DNA from: Lindgomyces ingoldianus
Lineage: Eukaryota > Ascomycota > Dothideomycetes > Pleosporales > Lindgomycetaceae
Direction of reading: 5' to 3'
Length of the DNA: 64,000 nucleotides
Assembly: GCF_010093535.1 (NCBI RefSeq)
Contig: NW_022985227.1
Coordinates: 1-64,000, forward strand
Part shown: piece after piece, positions 48,117 through 60,689 of the stretch
Layout: each line of letters opens with the position of its first letter
Numbering within the stretch: position 1 is the first letter of the stretch
Notes under the pieces: model-generated
Database searches by the model: none
Seen by the model: only the letters and a program-made list of their open reading frames with translations
Told to the model about the DNA's origin: nothing
Translations under genes and position numbers: made by a program

Positions 48117-48245
48117 ACCTATAGAGTATGTTATAAACTATAAGTATTATTAATAAATTATCTTTAAACTTAACAATAATGCCTAAGTATATTAGCATTT
48201 ACTACTAGTACCTTATATAAAATATTTAAAAAAAAATTAAAGTTA

Positions 48246-51200
48246 ACGTACCTAACGGGTTGGCCGGCCACACAGGTTGGCTAGCTACTTTTGCTAAGCC
48301 CCTACCACACTCTACCTATCTACATAATGCCTTAACAACAACACTAGATTAAATTTTCTAAAGAATGTTAGATACAGCTTACTTTTTAAGCTTTTAAATA
48401 AAACTTAAAACTCTTCTTACAACACGCTGCAGCTATTTATAATGTCTTTTACACAACACTAAGCAATTAACGCGCTAGACAGCCTTTAGAAGTAGAATGC
48501 TAGCCTAAATTAAAAAATCTAACTAAGCTTAAAAAAAAGGTAGTTGTTAAGTATATACTTAAGCTTATTATCTACAGATTTCTTTTTAAGCTTACAGCTA
48601 TAGCTAATATAGCTAATTCCTTACGCGCAGAGTGTAATCTAGGCTAGGTTAGCTTAAACTAGCCTAGTATATAAGTTAATTACTGCCCTAGGTTTATAAT
48701 AAAGTTTAATTATAAGTATAATTATAAAAAAGCACTTTATAAAGATCTAAAGGTTATCTAGAGCTATTTTTACCTAGTAGCTAATATAAAAGCTAAGTAT
48801 AGTATTTAGAATAAAGACATGTATAACTTTAATAAGTTAGGCTTTATAATAGGCTAGATATTAACTAGAGTAGTTATTATAGCTTTAAAGAAATAAGGAC
48901 AGCTAAAGGTAATATAGTAAGGTAATAGAAAGTAGATAATAGTTATTTAGAGTATTAACATAATAAGGTAGGCTATTCTACTTTTAATTATCTTTAAGGG
49001 CTGCTATTACCTCTTTGCCTAGTATAAAAAAAATCTGCTTTAGAACTAGGTTATTATAGTCTCTAAAAACAGCTAGATAATAAATAAGCTTAGGCTGCAG
49101 TAGTTAAAGCACTTTAATAAGCATATAAAAAAAAGGGTTATAAGCGCTTATTAGCTTTTTATTATTAATAGCTATAAAAGCTATAACTTACTTAATTTCT
49201 AGCAGTACTATAAAAAAAATAAGATTATTACTATTTATATGCTTTTACACTTATTGCACTTTCTATAGCCTCTTAATTGTAACAGCGCAGGCAAGACAAT
49301 AGGTCTAAATGCAGTAGGAGTCCACTTAGAGGCATATAGGAGTGCGTGGGGACTCTGAACCTAGGAATGCTATTAACACCTATGGCCTTGTACAAAAGGA
49401 TATCAGAAAACTACTAAGCTAGCTACAGAGGCGAGGTGCGACTAAATACATAAGGGAATAGGGGTAACAGCAGGGGGCAGGGCATAGTTGGGGCCAGGTC
49501 GAGGTCGGGGCTGATACGGGGGCCTTCTAGAGGTTCCAGGCGACCTAACAATTTATAAGAATTAAGTTAGAGTTAGAGCTAATACAGGGACCCTTTAGAT
49601 AGGTTCTAGGCGACCTAAAATAGAACAAGAATTGTTACACTACCCCCTCTCTCTGTAGACTAATAGTCTCTATTAGTAGTAATTATAGTACAAAGTATCG
49701 CTGTCATGTCCTCTGCCTTCTTAAACTAAAACTAGTCTAATTTAGCTAGGTGTCCTTGCCAAGTATTCCTTCGCACTGCCAACGGTGTCCTCCAAACCAA
49801 ACACCATGCGTGCGCGCCTGTTCTAATAGTGATCTGTATAGATGTCTAGCCTGTTAAGAACTAAAGCTTGCTATTGTTCTTTGCTATCTATGCAGTTATT
49901 AATTTTAGGCGTGCGTTTAGTAAAGTGACATTTAGGCGTTGTTAGAGGTGCCTTAAAGGTCTCTTACTATAGAGTAGCAGTAGTAATTTAAGGCATTATT
50001 AGGGGTAATTTAGTAGTAGCCTAGCAGTGTTTTAGTGGATTAGCTGCTTAAGCTGTGCTTGTAGTTAAGCATAGATATACTGCTAGGGGTTAACTCTAAA
50101 TTAAGTGGGTCTAGCTTTAGGTCCTGCAGACGCAGGTTTAGCTGTTAACAAAGTAGTGGTTAGTAGTTAGAGGTTAAAAGTTAGGCATTAGCAGTTGTCT
50201 CTAATCCTAATAAGTTATTAGTAGTCTCTAAGTTTCTACCTTAGCGCATTTTTTATAACTTTTCTAAAGGCAATCCTAATTGCATAGAGATAGGAAGTTC
50301 TAAACCTAAAGGCTTTAGTTAACTAAAGGTTAATAGGATCTAGTCTATAGACTAAATAGTTTAATATAACTGTGTGTAAGTATTATAACCTAAACTAAAT
50401 TAGACACGTCTTAGGCTTAGATATAGTTAAACAAATAATTAGTGCAATATTGTACAAGGCTGTCACTAGTAAAAGCAAGTTTTCTAATATAATGTAACAG
50501 CGCAGGCAAGACAATAGGTCTAAATGCGGTGGGAGTTCACTTAGAGGCATATGGGAGTGCGTGGGGACTCTGAACCTGGGAATGCTATTAACACCTATAG
50601 GCCTTGTACAAAAGGATATCAGAAAACTACTAAGCTAGCTACAGGGGCGAGGTGCGACTAAATACATAAGGGAATAGGGGTAACAGCAGGGGGCAGGGCA
50701 TAGTCGAGGCCAGGTCGAGGTCGGGGCCGATACGGGGGCCTTCCGGAGGTTCCGGGCGACCTGACGATTCATGAGAATCGAGTCAGGGTCGGAGCTGATA
50801 CGGGGACCCTTCGGATAGGTTCCGGGCGACCCAAGATGGAACGAGAATCGTTACATTAATGTAAGTTATTTTGCCCCTTTAAAAAAGATGTATAAGCGCT
50901 AGGCTAAAGATCTTATATGGAACTAGATTACTTATATTATAAAACTTAAGTTCTTACTATGCTTTATACGCGCTTATAATGCAGTAATTACTTTTAGTAA
51001 TATTTAAAAAGGGTTTTAAGGCGCTAGTTTAGTCTTATTTAACCTAGAATAGGTTAAAATAGCTTTTAACATCTAGTTAAGTACTCTATTACTACTACTA
51101 CCTATTAATAATAAGCTCTAGCAGTTATAAACTCTAAGTAATACTCTTAAATTTAGGTTATAATTAATGCTTATAAAGGCAAAGATTTAGAGGCATATAG

Positions 51201-51690
51201 ATAGCTTACTAACATCTATAGTAGAGGCCTTTAAGAAGGTTTTAAAAAGGGCAGCAATTATTACACATAAGCTAGTGTTAGCATAAAAAGAGATTATAGA
51301 GCTTTAAGTACTAAATAAGGCTGCCACGCAACATAGATTGCATAAAAAAAAGTAGATTTAGGCAAAAAAGACCTTAATAGTTGAGAATAAGGCTTGTCTA
51401 ACTACTCTAAAGGAGTTTAGAGCGCGTAGTAATAGAAAAAAGCTAAAGACACAGGTACGCGCTAAAGAAGGTAAGCTAAGTTAAAAGTAATATAGGCAGT
51501 GTAATTAGACTAGGCATAACTTGCGTACGTGTAAGAAAGTAGTAGAAGTAGACTCTAAATAATATCTTGTGTTGTATTGCTTTATACAGGGCTAAAGTAG
51601 GCTGTTTTGCGCTAGAATAGAGTGGTTTTAGTAGGGGCTTGGCAAAAGTGGCCGGCTAACCCGTGTGGCCGGCCAACCCGTTAGGTACGT
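48246..51690 (+). mobile_element. Fot1/pogo-like transposon with GGCCGGCC subterminal repeats, carrying a nested LTR element
   Basis: Begins TA|ACGTACCTAACGGG and ends CCCGTTAGGTACGT|TA. Removing the nested element (49,278-50,855 and one TSD) leaves about 1,862 bp, the same as the element at 17,827-19,689, and the interior aligns with it. The transposase is plus-sense and stop-filled. The C-terminal Cys/His tail is readable around 51,490-51,545 (YRQCN-TRHNLRTCKK). The outermost ACGTA is shared with its relatives, but the inner repeats are GGCCGGC(T/C)AACCCGT, twice at each end, instead of AAGTTGCTTAC. Confidence 0.82.
49278..50855 (-). mobile_element. Internally deleted LTR retrotransposon
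   Basis: LTRs 49,278-49,639 (362 bp) and 50,493-50,855 (363 bp), direct, flanked by TTAAT (49,273-49,277 and 50,856-50,860). The 853-bp interior matches pieces of the truncated element at 21,860-22,235 and 28,820-29,322, that is, leader plus a bit of gag on the minus strand, so it has no polymerase. These LTRs are ~73 bp longer than the solo LTR at 47,828 because of an internal tandem duplication. The left LTR is heavily mutated; the outer part of the right LTR is clean. Confidence 0.85.
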
Positions 51691-51797
51691 TACTACTTAA
51701 TAAAAATAATTAATAAAAGAATTACGCTATATATAGTATATAAATGCTACATTAAATAAGCTATCTAAGAAGGTGTGTTGCATTTCTAGTATAGAAG

Positions 51798-51965
51798 TGT
51801 TACGGTCTATGGTTGGACCGACGTAACTCCACCCGTGGTGCTCCACAATCTGGCTAGCCTAGGGCAGGGCTCGCTTATGGACCAATCGGAGGACACGGAA
51901 GCAGCGCAGCTGCCTGCGATGATGGAGGAGTGTATCATCCAGTAGGAGGGCAGGGCGCAGCCCAG
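51798..51965 (-). repeat. Unmutated fragment of the gypsy-family LTR
   Basis: Reverse complement of the last ~165 bp of the LTR at 13,288-13,880, beginning GTGTTACGGTCTATGG. It keeps C-rich sequence and has many differences that are not C-to-T, so it is a separate lineage rather than a mutated copy. The overlapping minus-strand ORFs at 52,041-51,807 are not genes. Confidence 0.75.
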
Positions 51966-52051
51966 CTGACCTGGGCCACTTACCTCGGCTAAGGTGACTT
52001 GGCAAGCCACATTTTTTTGCCACGTTAGCTGAAAACCGCATCAGGTCAGCT
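51964..52051. repeat. Short inverted-repeat element or MITE fragment
   Basis: The ends AGCTGACCT and AGGTCAGCT are perfect inverted repeats around a GC-normal core containing a run of T. It abuts the LTR fragment. There are no duplicated flanks, so mobility is unproven. Confidence 0.45.
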
Positions 52052-52119
52052 AAATGTTAAAATGCTGCCTTGCCGCAACAGAAAATTTTTTAGAAGTGTT
52101 ATCTTAATATTATAGACTA

Positions 52120-53627
52120 ACGTACTTCATGGGCGAGTCGCTCACACACCCGAGTCGCTCACTTTTGCCAAGACCCCACCCCAACAAACTCTATTATGGC
52201 CCATAACAACCCGCTCTGGCACTATATAGTACAGTACAGCCTAGAATATTATTTAGATACTACTTCTGCTTCTTGCTTACACGTTTGCGCGTTATGCCTA
52301 GTCTAATTGCACTGTCTGCAGCGCCTTTAGGATAGCTTACCTACTTTAGCTTACACCTGCTTCTTTGCCTTCTTCCTGTCACTGCGCGCCTTAAACTCCT
52401 TTAGAGCTGTTAAGCGTAGGCTTTTTTAAATTATTAAGGTCTTTTCTACTTTAATTTACTTTCTTTTATGTAATTTATGTTGCGTAGCAGCCTTATTAGC
52501 TGCTTAAAGCTTAGTAATTTCCTATTACACTAACACTAGCTTATGTGTAATTATTGCTGCCCCCTTTAAAACCTTCTTAAACGCCTTAACTATAGAAGTT
52601 AGTAAACTATTTATATGCTTCTAAATTCTTATTTTTATAAGCATTAATTATAACCTAAGTTTTAGGGTATTACTTAGGGTTTACAACTGCTAGGGCTTAT
52701 TATATATAGGTAGTAGTAGTAATAGAGTGCGCAACTTTACATTAAGGCCTATTATAACCTGTTATAGGTTAAAAGGAACTAATCTAGCGCCTTAGAACCC
52801 TTTTTAAATATTACTAGAAGTAATTACAGCATTATAGGCTACTTTAAAGCATAGTAGGAACTTTATTTTTATAATATAGGTAATCTAGTTACGCATAAGG
52901 TTTTTAGCTTAGCGCCTATACGCCTTCTTTAAAGAAGTAAAACAACCTACATTAAGTAGCTATAAAAAGTGTAATAAGTAAAAAAGTATGTAGATAGTAA
53001 TAATCTTATTATCCTTATAGTATTACTAGAAATAAAGTAAGTTATAGCTTTTATAGCTGTTAATAACTAGCAGACAGTAGCTGCTAATAGTACGCTTCTT
53101 TATATGCGCGTTAAAGTGCTTTAACTAGTCTAGACTAAGCTAATTAGTAGTCTAGCTGCGCTTAGAGATTATAATAACCTAATTCTAGAGTAGATTTTCC
53201 TTCTTATACTAGTTTAAAAGGTAGTTGCTACTCTAGAAGATAATAAAAGGCAGAATAGCCTACCCTTTAGCATTAATGCCCTAGATAGCTGTTGTCTACT
53301 CCTAGTTACCTAGCTAGACTGCTTTTAGCTGTCCTTGTCTCTCTAAACCTGTAACAACTGCTCTAGTAGATATTTAGCCTATTATAAACCCTGTCTTGTT
53401 AAAGTTGTACGTGTTGTTATCCTAGATGCTATACTTAGCTTTAATATTCTCTATAAGGTTAAACTAGCCTTAAATTACTGCAGGATCCTTACAGAGAGCT
53501 CTCTTATAGTTATACTTGCGCTTAAACTTTACTTTAAGCTTTAAGTAACGCTTAACAAACATATTAGGCTAGTTTATGCTAATATAGCCTATATTGTGCT
53601 TAGCGCGCAAAGAATTAGCCATATTAG
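52120..53627 (-). mobile_element. Fot1/pogo-like transposon on the minus strand, cut by gypsy copy 2
   Basis: The left end TA|ACGTACTTCATGGGCGAGTCG and the two subterminal repeats (GAGTCGCTCAC) are clean. The transposase C-terminal Cys/His tail reads on the minus strand at about 52,330-52,276 (RCRQCN-TRHNAQT). Towards 53,627 the sequence matches the 5' part of the 17,827 element in inverse orientation (for example 53,520-53,620). The gypsy LTR then begins abruptly at 53,628. The remaining ~350 bp would be beyond the window. Confidence 0.78.
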
Positions 53628-54219
53628 TGTTACAATCCTTGCTTCGGGAAGCACTCAGGTCTTATGATGTTCCTAGGGGGGAAGTAGGACGGGTAATAGG
53701 GGCTAATCTGGTAGGGTGTACAGTCCTACGTACAGGCTATTGGGCTAATGGAGGGATGAAGAGTGACTAGATCATGGTTTGCCCTATGTGCAGCAGTAGG
53801 GAGGCTAGGGTTAAACAGTCCTATTAGACAGGGTTAGAGGTATATATAGTGCAAGATATATAAATAGTATTGCAGCTTTTTAGAAAGCTAAATGCTACTT
53901 AGTCTATGTAAAAAATAAACTAAATGTTAAACACACCTTTTAAAGGTTATTTAATATAGGAACTATATACATATATAGGGGACACTAAGGTGAGCTAGAT
54001 AAGCTTATATAAGCCTACTAAGTAGGGCTTGCTAAGCTTCTTTAGACTTGCAGGACTTATGTCCTATTCTCTTATTAGACAACGCATTCTTCTATAATCT
54101 TAGGTAGCTGTGCTACCTCCGCGTCCTCTGCTTAGTCTGTAAGCAAGTCCTGCTCTAACTATACTATATTATGGAGCATCCTAGGTGGAGTTACGCTGGT
54201 CTAACTGTAGACTGTAACA
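53628..54219 (-). repeat. Left LTR of gypsy copy 2
   Basis: 592 bp, starts TGTTACAATCCTTGCTTCGG. The head keeps GC-rich sequence, consistent with sparing at the outer element edge. Confidence 0.88.
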
Positions 54220-57200
54220 CGCTGCCCCTTCTTCCTAGCAGCGTCCTTGCTGCTCTGCTTACACAACTGTGTTAGTAAGGGCTTATTTATAATGTTAGTG
54301 CTTTTCTGCTAAAAAGCATTTCTAACATCTATTTTTTTATGCTAAATAGCTTGCTAGTTTTGTTTATTTTATTATCCTTATGTTATTTATTATTTTAACC
54401 CTCTTTACTAAATAAAGATAAGGCCCTATAGCGCTTACTAATTCTTAGAGTTGTCTTATGTGTTAACTTTATCCTTAGATAAGTGCGTTAAGTGTGTAAA
54501 AAAAAATAGTAAATGCAACACCTTTATTTCTAATGTTATGTAAGATTGTTTAAAGAAAGAGAGGAAAACACTTCTTTAAAAAGTAGTTACTGCAAAGGCT
54601 TAAAAGTAAGACCTTAATAATAAAATGTTATGTTAGGTCTAGAAGACTTTAGAGGTAAAGGCTAGAGAGTGTTCTAAACAAGATTATATCTAAAAGTTAT
54701 TAAATTTATTAGAAGCTTATTACATAAAGTACCTAAAAAAGAACCTATCTTCCTTAGATAAGATAGAAGCTCTTAAGGCTAAAGTAAAGGGCTGTTCCTC
54801 TTTTTAACTGTTATTAGCTAAGATTTATCTTTAAAGGCTGCTGCTATTTTGTAATAACATAGCTGTTCCTTTTAATATAGGTGCTTTATTGCCTAGCTAG
54901 TTTCTTTTAGATAAGCCTAAAGGTACTTTTATACTAACAGCTGCGTGTTTCTTAAATTCTTAGCTAGTTTTTATGTGTTTTTACTAGTAAGCTACTCTTT
55001 TTATTTTACTAGAAATTCTTTTTAGTTTTTTTAATTACTAATAATATGTTTAACTTTATATTCTACTTCTTTGTCCTTTTATTTTTAAGTAGATAAGGGG
55101 ACTTTCTTAGGTGCTTTTTCTAGTCTAGAGATGTAGAACTACAGGTGTATCTTTATATGCAGGGGAAGCTTAAGCTTGCAGTTGTTCTATTAGGTCTAGA
55201 GGACTTTATATAGTCCTATTTTTTTTTCTGCTAGCTTCCTAGAAGGTCTAGGTATCTTAAGGTTCTTAGTGTTAAGATACATGTAGTCTTCTAGGTAGAT
55301 TTCTAGTCCTAGTTGTTGTAATTTGTTTACATACTTTTCTATTGTTGCTCTGCTAGATCTTACTTTAATAGCTACCCTTTTATGTATCTAATGTAGGTCT
55401 GTTAGCTAATCTATTAATTCTTATAAGTTTATAAGTTAACTTCTGTGCAATATAAAGTATAGGTTATATCTAAAATTAGCTTTATATAGCGTTTCTTTTA
55501 TTATAGCTAATTCTATGTTATTAATTACTAACTGCGCTATTAAAAGCTATTCTAGCTAGTTATTCTAAGCATAGAAAATGTACTTTCTTAAATATTTTTC
55601 TATTTCTGCATTTACTCTTTTAGTCTGTCTGTCTGTTTGCAGGTAGTAGGCTGTTAATAGCTTGTGTGCTATGCTAAGGTGCTGCATTACTGCTTTCTAG
55701 AAACTGCTAGTAAATAGCTTATCTTAATTAGAGATAATAATCTTAGGGCATTTATATACTAATATTATGTTTTGCTTTAATTTATAAATAAATTTCTTAG
55801 CTATTATTATTTTTTCTAAGGGCTAAGTGTGTAGATACTTAGTAGTTTTATCTAAAGCTACTGTAATTATGTTGCACATCCTGTCTGTTTCTAGTTCTTT
55901 AGATAGGGGTAATTTTATAATAAAGTCTATTATAATTATTGTCTATAGTAGCTTTAGTGCTTTAATTAGTTAGAGATATCTATAGGCCTTATGCCTTCTT
56001 AAGTTGTTCTTGTTGTAGGTATTGCATTCTCTAAGCACCTCTGTGCATAGTTGCTTTACCTTTAGTATTTATTATAGTATAGCAGCCCTTAGCTTCTTCT
56101 AAAGGGTGCCTATTTCTAGATGTCTAAACATTAGAGATTTGTAATATTCTTAAATTAAGTTCTTCTATCCTTACTTGCTAGCTGTAAGCATGTAAAATTC
56201 TTTTATAAGTTAGAGTCTATTATAGACTTATTTTTCTTTAGTTTTCTTAAAGAGTGTAAACTTTTTAGTTCTTTTTTTTTCTTTATTAAAGTAGTTTAGT
56301 CTTTAGCTAAGAGTGTTAGCCTACTAGTTTTGTGCTCTAGGCACATGCTTAATAATATAGTTAAACTATGTAAGTTTTATTACCTATTTTATATGCATTA
56401 GTAATAGTTTCTTTACTAACAAGAATGTAACTAAGTTTACATAGTTAGTTATAATATTAAATAGCTTTACTATTTTATGTAGCTCTATAGCTTATACTTT
56501 TACAGCATTTAATATTGCTTTTAGCTCTTTGTTAGGTATACTGTAGCCTGCTTTAGGTCCTAAGAACTTAGTAGAGTAGTATGCAACTAGGTGCTATTTT
56601 CTGTCTTCCTGCTTTTAGTATAACGCAGCTCTACTAGCTCTAAGAGATGCGTCTGTGTAGATCTTTATTTCTAATTATAGGTTATACATTCTTAATACTA
56701 GTTTATCTATTATAGCTTATTTTAGTGTTATAAATGCTTTATTTATTTTTAGAGTTTAAACAAACTTTGCTATTACCTACTTCTTAGTTATAGTGTTTGT
56801 TAATAGTATAGTAATTTTTAAGTAGTCCTTAATTATTTATCTAACATAACTTAATAGTCCTAGGAATCCCTTTACTTTCTTAACTGTCTAGGGTTCTAGC
56901 TATTTAAGTACTTTCTATACTTTAGCTAGATTAATTTTTATTTCTTCTTTATTAATTATAAATCTTAAGTATTTTGTTTTAGTAATATAAAACTTATATT
57001 TAGAGAGCTGTAGGTAAAGTCTATACTTTCTAAGCTGTTCTAAAACTTTTTATACCTTCTATATGTAATCTTCTAGGGTATCCCTTAAATAGATAAGGAC
57101 GTTATTTAAATATACTAGAGTAAAGACATCTAGATAAGGGTTAAGAGCTGTATTAATAATTTACTAAAACATTACTAAGGTGTTTGTTAGGCTAAACAGC

Positions 57201-57999
57201 ATTACTAATAATTTATAAAGCCTCTACAGAGTTCTAAATGCTATAAGCTACTTATCTCCTTTTTATATCCTTATTGTTAAATGGGCTCTGACAGCTAGCT
57301 GCTTATAGTATAAGCACTTAAGTAGCAAGAGTAAGAGTGGTGTACAGTGTGCACAGCGTACAAGATAGGTAAGGTAAAGGCAACATGTTTCTAGTTCTAT
57401 TGCTCTTTGTCTTTCCTCTATACAAAGAAAAAGGGGGATATCTAGATGTTTGCGCACAGAGGTTTGCGCACAAGCATTATGTAACATAGATACGTGATCC
57501 TGCTTGTGCGCGATTGTTTGTATCTAGGCCGCGACACTGCTGCTGCGTACAGACACTAGCAACTTTTCTTTTTGTCTAAAGAGTTACCTTTTGTACGCGT
57601 TACCTCCCTTCTATCTGTGTAGGTCTATCTAATTATATTTTGCCTTTACTTTACCTTATTTGTTAGGACTTGCCTTAGTAATGCTGTATGTTAAGATAGG
57701 CTAGTTGCGCTATGTAGATAGCTTTATAAATAGTGTAGAGTGTTTTAGGCTATTATTATCTAGCCTTTGTGCGCTTGCCTTGTAAGTAATTTAGCAGTGT
57801 ATAAACTGTTTTATGTGGGGTTTTGTGCTAGAATAGTGTGGGATCTTTGCGTAGGCAGGTGCGTAGGGAGGTGTATATAATAAGGTCTCCTCTTCTTCTT
57901 TACCTTCTCTTTTTTATTCTTTACTCTCTAAGCCCTACTGTACTATTCTCTAGCTCTTTTCTCTTTTTATACAGTGCTAACAGTGACAGATACTCCCGC

Positions 58000-58002
<3 letters not shown>

Positions 58003-58064
<62 letters not shown>
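58003..58064 (+). repeat. Compound microsatellite (CA)19(GA)12
   Basis: Perfect dinucleotide tracts, 58,003-58,040 and 58,041-58,064, within the copia interior. The overlapping ORF (57,838-58,095) translates it as His-Thr and Arg-Glu repeats and is not a gene. Confidence 0.95.
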
Positions 58065-60689
58065 TGTCTCTCTAGCCTTCCTCCTCTACCTCTAGCGCTG
58101 TTAGTGCGGGCGTCTTTAACGTCCTTATGCAGTCTAGCAGCCTAGGGCGCATTTATGTTACCCTTCTAACTAGTTTTGCTGCTAATTAGCAGTTTATTTA
58201 GTGTTTTAGCATAAACATATAAATTTTTTAGCTCTTCTACTTCCTTCTTATATAAAATGCTAATTATAAATAAGCTAAGAAGTAGCATATAGCAGCTTTA
58301 CTATTTTATAATATTAATGTTGTTTTACCTGCTAGCACTAATCTGCAGCTGTAGGCAGCAAAAGTTGTGCGTTGTAAGAGGTACTTCTATGCAGTTCTAG
58401 TCTAGAGTTGCAGTTAGGTTCTAGTAACTTTATATGCTTATTATTATAGCAGCACTACTAGTGCCTTTTCTTTTATTAAGTGTTATGTGTTAGCTAACTT
58501 CTAGGCTAATGCCTGCGCCTTATGCGTATAGCAGAGCTGTAGTCTGCATTGTGACTACTATACATAAGGGGTGGTAGCTTTTTCTTCTTCTATATACTAG
58601 ACAAATAAACTATCTTTTTTACATATCCTTTTCTTCTAATCTTGTAATAAGAAAAAAAATAAGTGCATATAATAAAAAAATAAAAAAGATAGGCCTTATA
58701 TAAAAGTGTTGTTAGTCTAGTTAGTCTAGAGCATCTTTGCGCACAAGATCTAGCTAGTCCACAGATGCTTCTATCTAGACAGAGAGGCAGTTAGTTAGGA
58801 CTAATAATTAAAGAGCCTAGTTTAGTGTTTTCTTTATACATACATCTACTAGGTTATCTTTACTATTAATTTACTTTATTTTAGTAATTTCCCTTTTCTT
58901 ATATAATTTATAGAGTAACATAATATTAATTATAAGTTACTTTTTGCTAGTAGTGCTTAGCTTAATAAAGTAATTATATAAAGACTTTAAATCTGTGCAG
59001 ATTACTACTAGGATTAGTAGTAGTTTAAGCGTTTATATAATTTACTATAAAGTTATACTAAAGGTAATTACATTATTAAACTCTCTAACTATTCTGTACA
59101 GTTTACTAGCAAGAACACTCCTAGTTACTCTTTTACACTTAGTAGAATTCTAGTGTATAATGTTGCTTAGTATTTTAAAGTAGTTACTTTACTCTGTACA
59201 GTTCTTATTGCCTAATATAATTAAAAATCCTAGCTATAAGCTAAGGTTCTTGTTGTTAGTAAATAATCTATCTGTAAAGATAAACAGCTTTGCATAATTA
59301 AGTTGCAATAGTAGAAAGGTAAGACTGCGCTTACTATTATCTATCTACTATTAGATTTATGTGTTAAGTGTGTTAATGTTGTTATGTAAAGGGTCTATAG
59401 TTTGTGCAGTAATAGACAGGTTAAATGCTGCCTCTAGTTAACACATAGATGCAATATATGCCCCTCTTGCACATTACTTAACATATTGTTGTGCGGCATT
59501 CTTGTCCTCTAGGTTAATTGTATAAAGGTGGCTTGCTTATCTCTTCTAAGTAAGGACTACTGTGTTGTGCGTAAGTTTAATCTTTCTACTATTAAACTTA
59601 ATAGGCTGCTTCTTTGCTAGAATAGTCTTACTCTTTGCGTAGAACTTTACCTTCTGCAGTTTTTTCTCTTCTCTTTGCGTAAAATCCTTTGTTATAATGC
59701 TTTAGGTGTTATATAAATGCTTCTAGTTATTTCTAGGGCCTATGTTGTGCATATAGTGCATATTTGCCTAACCTTCTAGGATATCTAGAAAGATGTCTGT
59801 GTACTAAGTTTCCTAAATATCTAGCTATTAACATAGATTAATAAAGATCCTTATTTTGTTTATAAAGATGTTATATAGTTAACTTGTGTAGTTATTATTT
59901 TTTTTTATGCTTTTTAGAATTATATAATCTTGTCTGCTAGGAGTTTTTCTTTAGCAGTTTCCCTCTAGGGTGGAAGTTTGTACAGGCTGTGATGTGGTAT
60001 GGATTGTGCAGGTGGTATTAGTAGTGCATACACTACTGCAGGCGGTGGTGTGTACAATTGAGGGTGTGGAGCAGGCGTTAGGTAGGGTGGCATGTATTGT
60101 TTGTACAGTGATTAGTGTAGTGCTGGCTAAGGTGTAGGAGCAGGTGATGCTAGTATGTTTAGTGTTAATAGCAGCATTATGTTTAGTCTACTTCTGTGCA
60201 GAGCCTTATACAGTAATAGAGGTTACATATAAAGCCTTTCTAGTGCAATTGCCTTCCCTTATGCTATATTATACAGCTTCTAGGCTTAGGTACCTTTAGT
60301 GCCTAGCTGTAGTGTGATTTCCTTGTCCTCTAGCACTTATATAAGCTCCTTTTTAAACATGTAGCTAAGTGCTAAGAAGTCTTATAGTGTCTATTCTTTA
60401 AAATCCTCTATGTACGCACTTAGAAGGGTAGCGCTCTTTTAAGTTGTTATGCGTAGATTAGCAATTGCGCAACTTATGTATAATTAAGTCTACAGGCTTG
60501 TTAGAGCCTCTAACATGTTAATCTTGTTATTCTAGTACTCTAGGCTAGTCTTGTTCTGTAGTGTTGCCTTTAATATCCCTATGTCCTTTATAAGTTGTTT
60601 ATATAATAGGAATTGTTCCTTATTCTTCCTGTTATTACGCAGAGTTGTTAGTTGCTAATAGGATTTTATTATAATAGTATAGTTAATTG

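Larger units (their letters stand above)
47457..48131. mobile_element. Small Fot1-derived foldback/MITE, interrupted twice by LTR sequence
   Basis: The left part (about 47,457-47,622) and right part (about 47,736-47,827 plus 48,122-48,131, before TA) are inverted versions of the ACGTACTTCAC-type terminal region. A partial LTR sits at 47,623-47,735 and a complete solo LTR at 47,828-48,116, the latter inside the right terminal repeat. Without the inserts it would be about 270 bp. The left terminal bases are degenerate, so that border is approximate. Confidence 0.6.

Noticed and set aside
57838..58095. 85-codon ORF with His-Thr and Arg-Glu repeats
   Set aside because: It is the translation of a (CA)n(GA)n microsatellite inside a decayed copia element.
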